From: Tubulanus polymorphus
Lineage: Eukaryota; Nemertea; Palaeonemertea; Tubulaniformes; Tubulanidae
NCBI RefSeq assembly: GCF_964204645.1
Contig: NC_134031.1
Location: 11,570,501 to 11,634,500, forward strand
DNA length: 64,000 nucleotides
Direction: 5' to 3'
The notes beneath the pieces were generated by a model. That model ran no database searches. It was not told the DNA's origin and was given only the letters and a program-made list of their open reading frames with translations. A program made the position numbers and the translations under genes. Shown piece after piece: positions 1 through 12,295 of this stretch (position 1 is the stretch's first letter; the number at the start of each line of letters is the position of its first letter).

Positions 1-1366
1 AACTTAAGGAGCTTCCATATGTCAAAGTCGAAACTTGGTGAAGCGCACAGCCAGTCATAAGTTTTAATGAATAAATAGAGCCCCAACTCGTATAGAATTC
101 TACATAGTAAAAAACATAGGTTTTGCGGGGGCACAGTGTTCGGCGAGGTCCGTGGTCAAAGAAAATCACCCACAATATCGAAGATCTATTCTAGCGAAGA
201 TTCGCCGTGATCAAATACATGTAAAGAAAAGGAATTCATTTTTTTGCGAAAAATACCGTAAGCTTTGAGAGTGTTGATTACAAATTAAAAACCTTGTTTG
301 TTTCATCTTTCCTACGACAATAAATCTTATATGATATTAATGCAATTATCTGATATGTTTTACGAACGGCTTTAATAGTTATATATGTTTTATGCTAAAG
401 GAAGGCACCCGGTGGCGTGACCATAGAAAATCACCCAAAGTATGATAGATTTTCGAGCGAATTAAGGGACCCGTGATTAAAAAAGAAGAAAAATCATTTC
501 TGCGAAAAACAACGTGGTTGTTTTGGAAATGTTGATTACAAATTGAAAGCCTATTGTTTTATCGATTACACGAGAATAAATTTTTCTGTAGTTAAAAACG
601 TCAGATTTCTACATTAAATCTCATGTCCAATAGTTTTATATGTTTTACACCAAAGATTTGTTCCTAAGTATTACAACGGGTTGCATGGGTATGGAATTAA
701 TGGAACAACGGTATTTTTATATACGGATTATACTTTTATAGCGAGGGATTTTACTCGAAACGGAAAAGGGGAATAACGTTTGAAAAACGAAAGTAAAAAA
801 AAAGATACGATATGTTAAAAAACGAACGGCATTTTACTCCCAGGGATTGGCAAAATTTTAATTATTCAGTACTTGTGTGTAGCGGGACGGTCATTTTGTC
901 ATACGCGGACCGCGCGCGCGTGCGTTATTCTCCCGGACTCGACCCTTAGTGATGCTGTGAAACCGGCGCGCTTGTTATTCTAAAAAATTCGACCCGTTGC
1001 TAAGGGACTGTGCTTTTTGTGGGATTCGAATCCAGCCTTCCAATCGGTTTCTACGGAGGAATACGAACTAAAAATAACATTTTTTTGACAATATATTTTG
1101 TACATTCTTTGTAAATATTCGGAAAATTACACAAAATCATTTTGTTATCCTTCATTCGCGTATTCAAACTAACCGCGCGACGCGGCCCGCTAGTTTCGAC
1201 GAAAGTCCGTCCCTGACCGTCATTTTCGTCGCCGCGATTTAGCCAATGCCCATGTGTCCCGGATGTAAACTACACTTTTTGAGAAGGACGGTATGGAGAA
1301 ATATAGAAAATTTGAATTTGCCTCATACGCGCGATTAACTTAATGAGCTTCAAGTGTGTGAAACTG
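1..1366. other. Host noncoding flank
   Basis: No coding region, RNA gene or transposon end could be supported here. The composition is AT-rich with a short CG-rich patch near 900-980. Two diverged tandem copies of one unit lie at about 158-400 and 420-650 and are listed separately. Confidence 0.5.
158..655. repeat. Diverged tandem duplication, about 260-bp unit
   Basis: Two segments share the same ordered landmarks: AAAATCACCCA, a GCGAAAAA block, TGTTGATTACAAATT, ATAAAT and TATATGTTTTA. They start near 158 and 420. They read as an old tandem duplication and show no coding potential. Confidence 0.45.
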
Positions 1367-1784
1367 TTTGAAAAATGTACCGATTCTTATTTTTAGACTA
1401 CTACTGTATCTATAAAAGGAGGAGTCATTGACAAAGTTGATTTGCTTAGCTGGACACACCTCTTGTCAAGTACATCATCTAACTGGGTGTTTTGTAAGTT
1501 TAATTTCAGTATTTATTTACAAAGTGCTGTTCCCTCGTACCTCGATGGTTTCAAACTAGGCCCACCCCATAGGCTATATAGTCCAGGGTGTATTAGCCAC
1601 TATTCTTTTATTTCCTGCTTAAATGCACCTTTTTCTATTTTTAGACTCGGGCTAAGAATGTGCAAATTTTATGAGATACTGAGAAATCAGATGGCAAATA
1701 AAATAAAATGGCTATTCGAATGCTATTTCAGTAATAACTTGATTCAACCAGAGAGTAATAAGTCAATAGCGGATGTACAGTACA
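1367..1784 (+). repeat. Interspersed repeat, left half (split by hAT element)
   Basis: This segment matches 3306-3780 over about 400 bp, with shared landmarks such as ATGTACCGATTCTTATTTTT, GATTTGCTTAGCTGG and GGATGTACAGTACAC. The match stops at 1784, where the hAT end begins. The missing right half reappears at 16751-16847. This is direct evidence that the hAT element inserted into a pre-existing copy. The repeat family is not identified. Confidence 0.75.
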
Positions 1785-2055
1785 CAGGGTTCATAGCCTC
1801 CAGGCCAGTCTTCATTTCAGGCTATTCCAGGCCATTTGAAATGCAAATTCCCGGCCATTTTGAGAATAAAAAACACCGCAATTGACAAAATAAGGAGTTG
1901 GTATACAATACACGTTACTTTTTATTAAAGTTTTATCAGAAAAATATAACTACAAACTTAAAAAACCTAACTCTAAAAACTCAATTCTTGAGAATAAAAA
2001 TTCTTGTAGAAATAATTTTCAATACTGCAATACATCTATAATTTTGCATACAACT

Positions 2056-2408
2056 TCAAATCTCTTTTATTTTCATTGCCTGTTTCTCGATATCCTTCTC
2101 GAGATCTTTCAATTCTGCTTCTTTTCTTTGAGCAGATTCTCTCATTCCCACTGACTTTTTGATGAGACTGTGCATATAGACTGCTTTGTTTGTTTCAATA
2201 GATTTCGAAGCATATTCGTCAGCTGAACTCTGCAAACTTATTTTGTCACACTCTAGTAATTTTCTCTTCTTTCTCATTTCATGCAAAATCTCCTCCTCAT
2301 GTGCACGCTTTAGGTCTCTTTCAGAGGATTTTTTCTGCTCAGCTTTTCTACTCAAAACTAATTTATACCTACTGTGAGCAGAACTGACATTTTGTAGTAA
2401 CTGGGGAG
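2056..2408 (-). pseudogene. hAT transposase, C-terminal coiled-coil segment
   Basis: This is the last part of the hAT transposase gene whose main body lies at 14160-16444. The reading frame enters at 2408 with TPQLLQNVSSAHSRYK and ends in a charged helix rich in K, E and R, typical of the tail of this transposase family. Joining the sequence before the TTAA at 14156-14159 to the sequence after the TTAA at 2409-2412 gives a continuous frame (ILKYPL then TPQLL). The distance to the core is therefore due to the Kolobok insertion and not to a native intron. An ATG further upstream (2505) lies in Kolobok sequence and is not a real start. Confidence 0.8.
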
Positions 2409-2542
2409 TTAAAGAGGACATGCCATCATCCTGACTTCCCATAGTTTCTTTATCAATGTTAGGTATATGTTCAATATTCATGAAAATATAAATTTTACAT
2501 GTCAAAAATAAGTTTGTCAGTAAAGAAAATGGTTTTAAACTC

Positions 2543-2773
2543 CGGTTCCTGAACTTCGCTGAAAAAGCTGAATCACTGAAACGCTGAAACGCTGAAATAA
2601 AAACGCTGAAATTTCAGGGAATTTCCGAAAAACGCCGAAATTTCAGGGAATTCCCGAAAAACGCTGAAATCGTGCTAGGTACCAACAATACACGTTTTGA
2701 AATATTTTCCGGGCCGGTGTCCGCTGCCGAGTCCTGAACCGTGTTTTAGTCTCTACCTTCGGTTACAGAGACA
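2543..2773 (+). repeat. Left terminal inverted repeat of the Mutator-like element
   Basis: This is the inverse complement of 4682-4912 with few mismatches. Near the outer end it contains a subrepeat made of CGCTGAAA and GGGAATT units. Confidence 0.85.
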
Positions 2774-3305
2774 CGCATGGACAGTATGTGTGGAGTATAC
2801 TTCTAGAGGGCCACTTGTTGGACAAATTAATTCGCTTGAAATCCGGATTTTCAATGCATACAGGCAGCATAATGAGGAAAACCCATTCACAAACCGTGCA
2901 AGCCAACTTAAACACTATGCTCAATATTCCCTGCAAGACGCAAAATATCTTATTTGAACGTTCATGTATAAAACATGGAGCAACTTTTCTTTTGTCAACA
3001 CGTTGATGGGCGACGGACTATGTCACTATGGTATTCTCTGAAGGAGGTAAATTAAATTTGACAGCTAGTTATATAAATGATGCAGCTTTTGGACAAAAGG
3101 GATCTAACTAAATTTCTTTTTAATTCACTGTGGAATGGAATGGAATGGATTGACGCCAATGGCATGCAGTAGGCCCCTACGTATGGGTCATACTGATTAG
3201 CGTCAACCAATTAATCTAAATCGGGCTAACCATTCAACAACTGTGAATAATTTATTTGCTGTGGCGTGATAATAATTAGTTTTTTTGAAGAAATGACATA
3301 CCAAC

Positions 3306-3880
3306 TGTTAGAAAAATGTACCGATTCTTATTTTTAGACTACTACTGAATCTATAAAAGGAGAGGTCATAGACAAAGTTGATTTGCTTAGCTGGTGACAC
3401 TTCTTGTCAAGTACATCATCTCAAGTACTGGGTGTTTTGTAAGTTTAATTTCAGTATTTATTTACTAAGTGCTGTTCTCTCGGACCTCAGTGCTTTCAAA
3501 CTAGGCCCACCCCATAGGCTATATAGTCCAGGGTGTATTAGCCACTATTCTTTTATATCCGACTAAAATGCACCTTTTTCTATTTTTAGATTCAGGCTTA
3601 GAATGTGCAAATTTTTTGAGATACTGAGAAATCAGATGGCACCAGTAAACTTCAACTGCGAAATTTGCAGCAGGATAGCTGAACGACACAATTTTTAAAA
3701 ATAAAATGGCTATTCGAATGCTATTTCAATAATAACTTGATTCAACCAGAGAGAAATAAGTCAATTGCGGATGTACAGTACACCCACTTTTCTTCCCTGT
3801 TTCCTGGTACCAAATTTTTAGTCTTAAGCTAAGCGATATTCTAAGGTATACTAGTGGATTTCATTAGAATATGAAGCAAT
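3306..3880 (+). repeat. Interspersed repeat, uninterrupted copy
   Basis: This copy lies inside the Mutator-like element. Its left part matches 1367-1784 and its right part (from CCACTTTTCTTCC) matches 16751-16847. It therefore serves as the empty-site reference for the hAT insertion. Confidence 0.75.
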
Positions 3881-4681
3881 GGAACCAGAATTCTAGTTAA
3901 GCGAACTATTGATTCTGATATAATGTAAGAACTGATTTCCTTTGTATACTCTTGCAGAATGTGTTATGTATTATTTCAAGCTGTTAAATAATATAGTTAG
4001 ACAAATGTCCAATTATTGGATCTTTCTTGTTGACTCGTTTAATTTTGTGAGTTAAGAGTTCCAGTCAATCCACAATGTGCAGTGCCTAGCCTTCATCTAC
4101 ACTAAAGCCATGCCTGTGTATGGGAAAAAATATCGTTCGACTCCTATAGGCCAGACACATCAAAGCATGCAATACATTGCAGATAGTAGTCTCCGGCAAG
4201 TCGAAAGAGAAAGTAAACCAGGTTTTACCCCGTACCCTACCCGGGAACAAAGACACTTAAAGATTCCTTCCTCCTTGTAGAAATTGTAGAAATATGGCAC
4301 CCAATTGTAGCAATGCTAAGTACAGTATACTATGACGGTTGAACCTTTATTAACGAATTTCAATGACACCGAAAATAGAATCAAAATAATCATTAGTTCC
4401 ATGCTAGCACTTAATTTGGGTTATCAGGTTCAGCCTAACTGTACTTTCATTCAGCTACTACTTGTATGAGACTTGGCAATGATAAGTTGCAAGAAATCAC
4501 CAAACATAAGAAAAAATATTGTGAATTAATATTACTGTGATTAAGAATTTATTCAAATGAAGTGATAACTTCATTGTTAGATCGTACCGGTATATGCACA
4601 TAAAACTATGGCAAAAAACACATCTAACAATCCACGCAATCCGCAATCGATCAAGTCGATCATGACGACGACCTTAGGGCA

Positions 4682-4912
4682 TGTCTCTGTAACCGAAGGT
4701 AGAGCATAAAACACGGTTCAGGACTCGTCAGCGGACACCGGCCCGGAAAACATTTCAAAACGTGTATTGTCGGTACCTAGCACGATTTCAGCGTTTTTCG
4801 GGAATTCCCTGAAATTTCGGCGTTTTTCGGAAATTCCCTGAAATTACAGCGTTTTTATTTCAGCGTTTCAGCTTTTCAGTGTTTCAGCTTTTTCAGCGAA
4901 GTTCAGGAACCG
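4682..4912 (-). repeat. Right terminal inverted repeat of the Mutator-like element
   Basis: This mirrors 2543-2773. The similarity ends near the CTCTGTAACC motif at the inner edge. Confidence 0.85.
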
Positions 4913-5090
4913 TTTAAACTCGTCTTCAAGCCTCCGATTTTCTGCTAAAAATAGCTGTGTTAGTTCCTAACTTCTACCGGAAGATGGCGTGGATTATGAC
5001 GTGTTGGTGCTAAACAACATAGAGTGCCATTCATTGTATCTTAGTCATTGTCGTTGTTCTTAACAAAAGCTTCTTAACAAAAGACCTCAA

Positions 5091-6365
5091 ATGTCGGACG
5101 ATGGGTTCAGTGATTTGGAATTCACTGATAATAATATTCAACCATACATGTTTGAACCAGTCAAAAGACATAATTCTGACGACAAAGCCGACCGTGAATC
5201 AAGTTCATCTGATGACAATAGTAGTAGTGACGACGACGACGGCGGCGTAGAAGAATTTGAACAAAGGGCAGACAATACGAATTGGTAAGTAGTTCGAATG
5301 AACAAAATCAACACAACTCAATAGCAAATATAGTAAGATGAATAATATTAATACTTCGACGACCATTTCTGGGTTCATTGGTTTATGTTTATTATTATTA
5401 GTTTCTAATTAGTTTCTAAGTTTCTAATTCGCTAAATCTGTGAGGCCTACCTACACAACACCGAAAAGAAGGGCACCGGTTCAGTAGTTTTAATTCGTGG
5501 TGAAATTAGATATCATGAAATGTAAATTGACAAGATAAGGAAAATACAATTTTCCATTAAGAATTGTTACTGCACCGCTTTTGTTGGTAAATTTCGCGTA
5601 ACTAATATTCAATTCAATGCAAATTAAATTTATTAAGTACCGGTAAAAAGCCACTAGTTTTTGCCAGACAAACCTCTCATAATGTTCCAGCCAGTCTAAA
5701 GAAATTACTTTCAATTTTTTTTAAATTTTAGGTGCTCATGTAGAAACAGCACTGGCATGTATGTTTGCTCCCCAATGCAAACTCCCCGCGAATGTGTATG
5801 TTGCAAAGAGTTCCACAAACTCTCAGAAATAATGGCAACTGCAGACAAAACTTGCATTACCGAAGTACACGGATTTATAGTTAACTGCCTGGATCCCGAT
5901 GTGCTCAAAGTGTCTTTTTATGATTATGCATTTGACTCAGGTCCAGTTGGTGATGAAGAACCTGTGCACGAGTAAGTCCAAATGAAAAGCGAATGAAGAA
6001 ATAGGAATAAACTTAAATTTTGTATTTAAAATCAGGATATAAACTTCTTTATTTCAATCATGAATACAACTTGCAGTATTATTAATGAATTCTCTGTACA
6101 AAAAAAAAATCAACATACCCAACCCCGAATGGCAGGCACTTGCGAGATCGCAGAAAATACAAGGCTTATGTGTGTAATGTATATCCATTCTATTTTCAGA
6201 CTTTTCCGTTATATTGCATACAGACGTTTTGTAAGATGGGTTTGGGGCAGATTCGGCAAAAAAAAACGCAAAATTCTACCATCATGCGTCGTTTCAATGA
6301 TCCGATTAACCTGGCCAGCTGTAGATCAGTTATATTGTGGATTCAAATACCCAGAGATACCATAA
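5091..6365 (+). CDS. Spliced gene with P2X7-type cytoplasmic (ballast) domain
   Basis: There are three exons with GT-AG borders: 5091-5284, 5732-5971 and 6200-6365. Exon 1 encodes an acidic Ser/Asp-rich head containing IQPYMFEP. Exon 2 begins WCSCRN and carries the Cys-rich CVCCKEF cluster. Exon 3 encodes RYIAYRRFVRWVWG and PSCVV, ending in GFKYPEIP. The Cys pattern followed by the YR-F-RW and PSCVV motifs is typical of the C-terminal intracellular domain of P2X7 receptors, here without channel transmembrane segments. Such free-standing domains are common multi-copy proteins in aquatic animals. The gene lies inside the TTAA-flanked Kolobok element and converges on the transposase, so it is probably transposon cargo (inference). 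The frame is open throughout once spliced. Confidence 0.75.
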
Positions 6366-6539
6366 GATTTTTACGAGGATAATCCCATACAATGTTTTGA
6401 TAATTTCATAATCAGTATTAAAAATAAGTCAAGATTTTCAGTATTAAAATAAATCAAGAATGGGAAAAGTATTTGATGAAGTAATTTTTCAATTAAAGTA
6501 ATTGCATTTGTTTTTTCAAAGCATTGGTTTTAGTTCAGT

Positions 6540-9500
6540 TCATTCCTTTGGGCATGGACGCTTTGGTGTATAAGGCGATTCAACTATTGTAGCATTCCGT
6601 TTTTTTCCATTTTCACTAGGTGATTTCACTGGCGATTGCAATCTACTGATGTGAGTCAGAATTACTTCTTCTTTTGTGATATCAGACCGGTCGTATTGAT
6701 CTGCTAAATGTTCCATCTTTGGGGTAATCTTCGTCCACACATCAGATGCCTCTGAAATTGTGTATTGTTTTCGCACATGCCAAACCTCACTGTAGCACTG
6801 AGAGACATAGTCTGAAATGAGAAATCTTAGAATTGAATTTTGGTATACCGTAATATGTACGTACCTAACGGCTACCCTGAGATTCCACTTTGTTAACAGA
6901 TTATTTCAGAAAAACAATGCTTTTTACACATTTGAAGATATTTTGGAACCGAAGAATTGATTGAACTTACTAAATGTCATAGGAACTTTAACTTGTTTAG
7001 CCACTGGTGCACCATCTTTAAGTTTCGAGAAATAAAGCTGAAACTGCTCACTTCCATTTGTGGTGACTGCCTGTTCACGATTGCTATTTTCATTGAAGTG
7101 TAAAGCTGATAGTTGAAGCCTACAAATGAAAAGGAACAGTTAAAAAACCTGTAATTCAATCATAGACCTGTCTCCCACCAAAAATAAGAATATCATCAGT
7201 GATTAGAATTACTAGAATTCAAATATTTTTGAAATATATGTATTTATCATCAATTACCTTGCATTCATTGAATCAAAGAAATAATGTTGATCCTTTGGCG
7301 CAAAGTGTACAACCAGGCGATGATACGACTCGATACTGGAAGTTTGCGCAGCTGGTGATATCTTCCCGATATCTATAAGAAGACCTTTCGCCAGGACTAT
7401 ACTTTTTAATACTTTATGGGCAGCAGAACCTGAAATAAAATATGACATGTATGAGGGAGGATTTAAAAAAAAAGAAAATAATTTGAAATATCACTATCTC
7501 AACCTGTATTTTGATCTCATCTTTCTTAATCCAGTTTCTTGACTCTAAATCTCCATGCGCGCTAGTTTCGAACTTCGCACTGTCATGTTCGTGTATGTCA
7601 GTAACTAGATTAATTATTGACTTCCATTTGTCAACAACCAACTCTGCATCACCTCCACTGCTTCCACCGACCCAATACATGTGGTTACTCAATGCTTTCG
7701 ACCAATCCTTCAGGATAGAAAACTTTTTGGTTTTAGCCTTTTTTCCACTTTCTTGAAAACTCCTGAAAAAAATATGAAATTTTGATCTTCGACATATGTC
7801 ACCTAAAACCGGAACCTAATTCATAAAAGCTGACGACAAAACAACAGAATATTACCTTTTGCCAAGTGCCAGCCATCAAACCACTGTTGTATAGTGGGGT
7901 GGTTTTGCCTTAAATACTTCTTTAACTGTTGATGTCTGTCTGTTGTTATTTGATCAACATTGAGTTTACTCGAGTTTACTAAAAAGTCTAAGGATCGTTT
8001 GAAACCTACCAACTCCATTACGTTCGAACTAGTAACTTCGTTGCTCTGAAAAAATGCACTGATTTTCTTTACAACACGCATATGAAAGCGCTGATTCAAC
8101 ACATCTAGTGAAGTCACATGGAATATTACCAATGATCTATGAATTACCTGTACTAGCAGGAAGTCAAGAATCTTTGAGTCAACCATATCCATTAACGAAT
8201 AAGAACCATATTTGGCTGTGTGTCCTCTCGAGTCACACCTTCCATCTCCACCTAGAATCAATTTCTTCTCGACAGTTTTTCTCTCCTCTATCAATTGTTT
8301 TTGACACGATTTACAAACGTTATCAACTGCCATACAGAGTTAACTCGACTGCAACTTGAAATAATGGCGAACACCAAACATAGATAGTCCTAGGTTCTTG
8401 CAGAAATTAACGAATTTGGTAGGGCTCAATGCCCCAAAAAATACACCGGCTGCAATCAACAAGTTTCCAATGGGCATTTTCTGATGTCTTGGCTGGGAGG
8501 ACCAGACCCGAAAATGAGCTTGTTCACCCAAACAAATAGTTTCGTACGTCACCGAAGATCCTGTCGTATAACGTTTCGTTATCTTGCATGGTGAAAGGCA
8601 CTCGTGGCATACCGACAGTAACGAAACAATAGCAGATTCAAAACAAATGAATTTTTTTTCATTTTGCGGATCGTCAAATTAGCACCGTGCTGACATCAGG
8701 GAATTCACCAGCATCGACGTCTTCACAGCTGCAAGAAATAAGAATAAACTTCAAACCATAAGATTAACTACGTAGGGTTTCACGCTAAAGAAAACTGAAA
8801 AATATACTTGATCTCTCCAGGGTTTCCATGTGACAATATGTTATTCATTGATAATCAAAACACAGAAATGCTTATAAAAAATGCCATTTTTAATTTTGCA
8901 ATAAAATAATATTTTTAGACTAACTCTGAATCTTAATCATTGGGATCCCACGTAGGGTCGTAATATTCATCATCAGGTTCATCATCACTTTCAATTTCAC
9001 TGTCATGGAAATCATCATTTGCCGTTTCAGATTCCAGGAGTTCACATTGAACACTCTTATCCGATTGAAAATTTATTCGATCCGTCTGACTACGTTTTGA
9101 TGATGATGTAGGCTTGATGTTGCACTGTATTAACCGATTATGATGTTCCTGAAAATTGATTTATACAAACACTTAGTTAAAAAAACATTCATGCTAAAAA
9201 TAGGGTGGTGGGGCAATTAAAATTAGATGGGCTAAGTATAGGAATACACAATCACTTACAACCATGCCAGTATTTGTCCCGATACTTCTAAATGGTAGAG
9301 CAAAGTCATCAATGTTATCCAATGAAGGGGTTGGTACTGAAGGTTCTTCGATGAGACTACTATCTACAACAGGCACAACTTTTTCTTTTCTTGGACTTGA
9401 GATTAGATCTTTCACTATCTAAAAACAGACATAAAACGAGTTAAAAATTGAAATAGCACTGTCACTGAAAGAAAATAGGATTCAATTTGGCATTGCATTG

Positions 9501-9838
9501 CTTTGGGCAGTGCAAACCGAGAATTACGTAAATTTAATTGTTTATCAACCTACCTTTACATGATCTCTCTTCTCCATGGCTTTGCTTGGTCTACCACTGG
9601 ACGTACTAGCTATTGGTGTCTGTGGTGAATGTGATGAAGTACCATTATGATGTTTGTCAAAATTAAAAATCGTAGGGACGGCATCACCATTCAAACAAAA
9701 ACGTTCGGGTTTGTAACCAATTGACAAAGTGATGGACGGTGGAATCTTAAAAGCGTTATCCGAAAAATGGTCACTACGCAACCGGGAATGAACAGTCGGA
9801 GTGAAGTTCTTCAGCTTCAATGCGGCAGTCCATTTCAA
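6540..9838 (-). pseudogene. Kolobok-type THAP/DDE transposase
   Basis: The gene is read right to left in about eight exons: THAP second half (9838-9545), a linker (9420-9260), an acidic linker (from 9149), the core (about 8660-8146, 8045-7841 and 7764 to about 7510), then 7430-7257, about 7122-6972 and about 6816-6540. Conserved blocks are VCHECLSPC (a CxxC-like pair), GDGRCDSRGHTAKYGSY, ITTDRH, WFDGWHLAKG and HFNENSNREQ. The Asp residues in GDGRCDS, ITTDRH and WFDGWHL are candidate catalytic positions. An in-frame TAA at 8340-8342 lies just before the GDGR block, and another in-frame stop lies just upstream of the CxxC exon, so this copy is inactive. Family recognition is from memory of THAP-DDE proteins; the TTAA duplication supports it. 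Confidence 0.8.
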
Positions 9839-9849
9839 AAGTAGGGATT

Positions 9850-10145
9850 TCAGGTCACGTGATCAAAATGTGTCATAATTAGCGTTTTCCACGCTTCAAA
9901 TTTTCAATCGCTTATAAAAAAACGTATTCTATATCCGATTGAAGCCAAAACTTGCTCATTATAGTCAATTTACCGGTTATTTGTTGTGTAAATTTCATAA
10001 GTGTATCTTGCATAGTTACGGAGCAATAAGTTGTAGTTCAGCGCGCGTCGGCTCATTTCTAGGAAACAAGATGGCGGCCATGTTTGTTCATGCATTTTTC
10101 AAACACGTGAAAAACGCATATAATTCAATGTAATTATATTTTCTA
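9850..10145. other. Noncoding spacer inside the Kolobok element
   Basis: No gene is supported here. The stretch lies between the second THAP exon and the MITE. The expected splice acceptor for the THAP exon was not found, so how the exons join is unresolved. Confidence 0.4.
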
Positions 10146-10148
10146 TTA

Positions 10149-10462
10149 GGCCAAATAAAAAAAATTAGTTGTTTATCGTCCTTTTTTCAAAAAGCTTGGG
10201 TCGGCCGGGAGGTTTTTTTTTAAATTTTTTATTTTAGATCGAGTGTTGTAAATATACGATCGATAAAATAAAGCATGTTTTCCATCGACTGGAAGTGTGG
10301 CGCCACAAGCAATACAAATACAATTCAATGAAACGGTAGCTATGGCAAATATTTTCGATTGGAACCAAAATAGAACACAATAAAAAAAAAAGAAGATTGG
10401 GTCGGGTATTTTTCGTAGGGTCGGGCGGGGACGATAAACAACTAATTTTTTTTTATTTGGCC
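10149..10462. mobile_element. Harbinger-type MITE
   Basis: The ends are inverted repeats starting GGCCAAATAAAAAAAATTAG, flanked by TTA on both sides (10146-10148 and 10463-10465). A 3-bp TTA duplication with GG-starting ends is typical of PIF/Harbinger MITEs. The interior has no transposase; its long open frame on the minus strand is chance coding. Confidence 0.75.
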
Positions 10463-10465
10463 TTA

Positions 10466-10622
10466 ATTCAGTGTATCTAATTTTACAGCAATCATAGAAT
10501 TCTAACAACTGTTTTATACTATAAATTGAAAAAGAAAATAAACCTGTAAGCATAATAATTGATTTAATATTCTGTTGATTTTTATATATAAGATGTAATA
10601 AGTTTAATATATTTTCACTCAT
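10466..10622 (-). pseudogene. Small membrane protein fragment (element D)
   Basis: The start MSENILNLL at 10622 leads into a hydrophobic stretch (IIMLTGLFSFSIYSI, about residues 20-34), then is cut by the MITE at 10465. No family is recognised. It is read in the same direction as the next two genes. Confidence 0.4.
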
Positions 10623-10668
10623 TTTTATAGTCAAAATATATGAAATTAAAAGATGCTGTTTTAATCCT

Positions 10669-10878
10669 CTAAATCATTTCTGAATTAACTTTTTTATTCT
10701 TTTTATTTCTGTGATTGTTTCCATTAAACTTCATTAATTTTTTACTCAATTTATTATTTTCATTCATCAAATCTTTTGAAATATTCTCATAGTAAAAATA
10801 TAATGCCGGCAATATTAATCCTCCTGCTACAAGATAAAGCTTCAAATCACTTTTCCCAGTTGGAATGAAACCATCCAT
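10669..10878 (-). CDS. Small membrane protein, 69 aa (element D)
   Basis: It begins MDGFIPTGKSDLK, has one membrane segment (LYLVAGGLILPALYFYY, about residues 14-30) and a basic Lys/Asn-rich tail. Start and stop are intact. The layout, a short head, one membrane helix and a charged tail, resembles the other small membrane proteins of the A-C elements. No function is claimed. Confidence 0.55.
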   Translation of the reverse strand: MDGFIPTGKSDLKLYLVAGGLILPALYFYYENISKDLMNENNKLSKKLMKFNGNNHRNKKNKKVNSEMI

Positions 10879-11040
10879 TTATTTTAGAAAAAAATTATTA
10901 AATTGATAAATATTTAATATTTTAGAAATATTTAACTTTTATATGTTTCAAATCAAATAACAATTAAACTTACTACCTAACAGTTATTCATTAAACTAAT
11001 TTCTCGATGCTTTAACTACTTTGAAACATACAGTTTACTC

Positions 11041-11703
11041 TTATTTCAATATATATTTATTATTCTTTTCATAATCGATATGTTTAACTGTTCGATAATG
11101 CTTTGATTTATGTGATCTTAAATATTTGCCGCCGCAATAACAATACACTTTTTCAATAGGATTGAATTTTCTAAATTCATCATCTAAATTACATTGAACT
11201 GCAATATCTTTAAATGATTTTTCATTATCTAATTCACATTGAATACCAATATTTGATCAATTTTCATTATAGATAATTTGTTTATTATCAAAATTGAAAT
11301 AATATAATTGTCTTTTTTCAATTCTTAAGTTAATCAAATCATTGTAATCTTTAGAAAGTATCAAATCACTATCTCTTTTATTAAAAGGAGTTTTAAGAAT
11401 ATTTATTATGTTTTCATCTAAAGTTCCTTTAAAATTTAAAACTGTATTGAACAATTTAGGATTTTTAACGCCATTATCAAAAGTATGTACTAGTTCAGTA
11501 ATTAAATAAGTTTCATTTGATTATATTTGATTAATCATAGTAATTTTATCGATTTTATAATGTCTGGCGGACACTAAATTTTTTGCTGAAATAAAATTTC
11601 TAATGTTAAACTGAGAAAATGATTTATTGGTTTCATTGATTTCGATTTTAAAGTTGGGTTCTCCTTTCTTCATTTTTATAACAAAATTTTTATTAAAACT
11701 CAT
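11041..11703 (-). pseudogene. Zinc-finger protein of element D, two in-frame stops
   Basis: One frame of about 220 codons runs from the ATG at 11703 to 11041, interrupted by TAA near 11521 and TGA near 11257. The sequence on both sides of each stop stays in frame, so these are point mutations. The C-terminus has a Cys/His cluster, YCYCGGKYLRSHKSKHYRTVKH, of zinc-finger type. The N-terminal 150 residues are not recognised. Confidence 0.55.
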
Positions 11704-11719
11704 TCAAATATAAATATTC

Positions 11720-12240
11720 AATGATTCAAATATGAGTTATTTCAATCACACTTTACTGACACTTTTAATGTTTAAAAATCAAGAATTTAACACATATAAA
11801 TATAAATATTCAATGATTCCAATATGAATTATTTCAATCACACTTTACTCACACTTCTAATGTTTAAAAATCAAGGATCTAACACATATAAATATAAATA
11901 TTAACTGTTTTAAATATGAATTATTTCACTCACACTTTACTCACACTTTTAATGTTTAAAAATCAAGAATTTAACACATATAAATATAAATATTAACTGT
12001 TTTAAATATGAATTATTTCACTCACACTTTACGCACACTTTTAATGTTTAAAAATCAAGAATTTAACACATATAAATATAAATATTCACTGTTTTAATAT
12101 GAATTATTTCAATCACACTTTACTAAAACTTTTAATGTTTAAAAATCTAACTCATACAAATATAAATATTGAAATAATGTTTAAAATATATCTATTCTAT
12201 AAGAGCTCACACTTTACTCACACTTTTATATTGAATAATC
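11720..12240. repeat. 92-bp tandem repeat, about five units
   Basis: The block ATATGAATTATTTCA-TCACAC recurs near 11731, 11822, 11914, 12005 and 12096, spaced 91-92 bp, and a degraded sixth unit follows. Each unit contains TATAAATATAAATA and TTTACTCACACTTTTAATG. It lies directly next to the inverted-repeat end of element D. Confidence 0.85.
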
Positions 12241-12295
12241 TATTAATTTATATGTTATTCATATATATTTTATTCATGTATATAAATATTTTAAG

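Larger units (their letters stand above)
2543..4912. mobile_element. Mutator-like non-autonomous element with long TIRs
   Basis: Terminal inverted repeats of about 230 bp lie at 2543-2773 and 4682-4912, beginning CGGTTCCTGAAC. The flanks are the 9-bp direct repeat TTTAAACTC (2534-2542 and 4913-4921). Long TIRs with a 9-bp target duplication are the classic signature of the Mutator superfamily. The interior (2774-4681) has no transposase and contains a copy of the interspersed repeat (3306-3880). It sits about 130 bp inside the left end of the Kolobok element. Confidence 0.85.

Noticed and set aside
2056-2505. A stand-alone coiled-coil protein of 149 residues
   Set aside because: The first 33 residues are Kolobok end sequence; the remainder continues the hAT transposase frame across the TTAA insertion site.
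10173-10634. A 153-codon minus-strand frame as one protein
   Set aside because: Most of it is the interior of a Harbinger-type MITE with TTA duplications; only the first part (from 10622) belongs to a viral gene.
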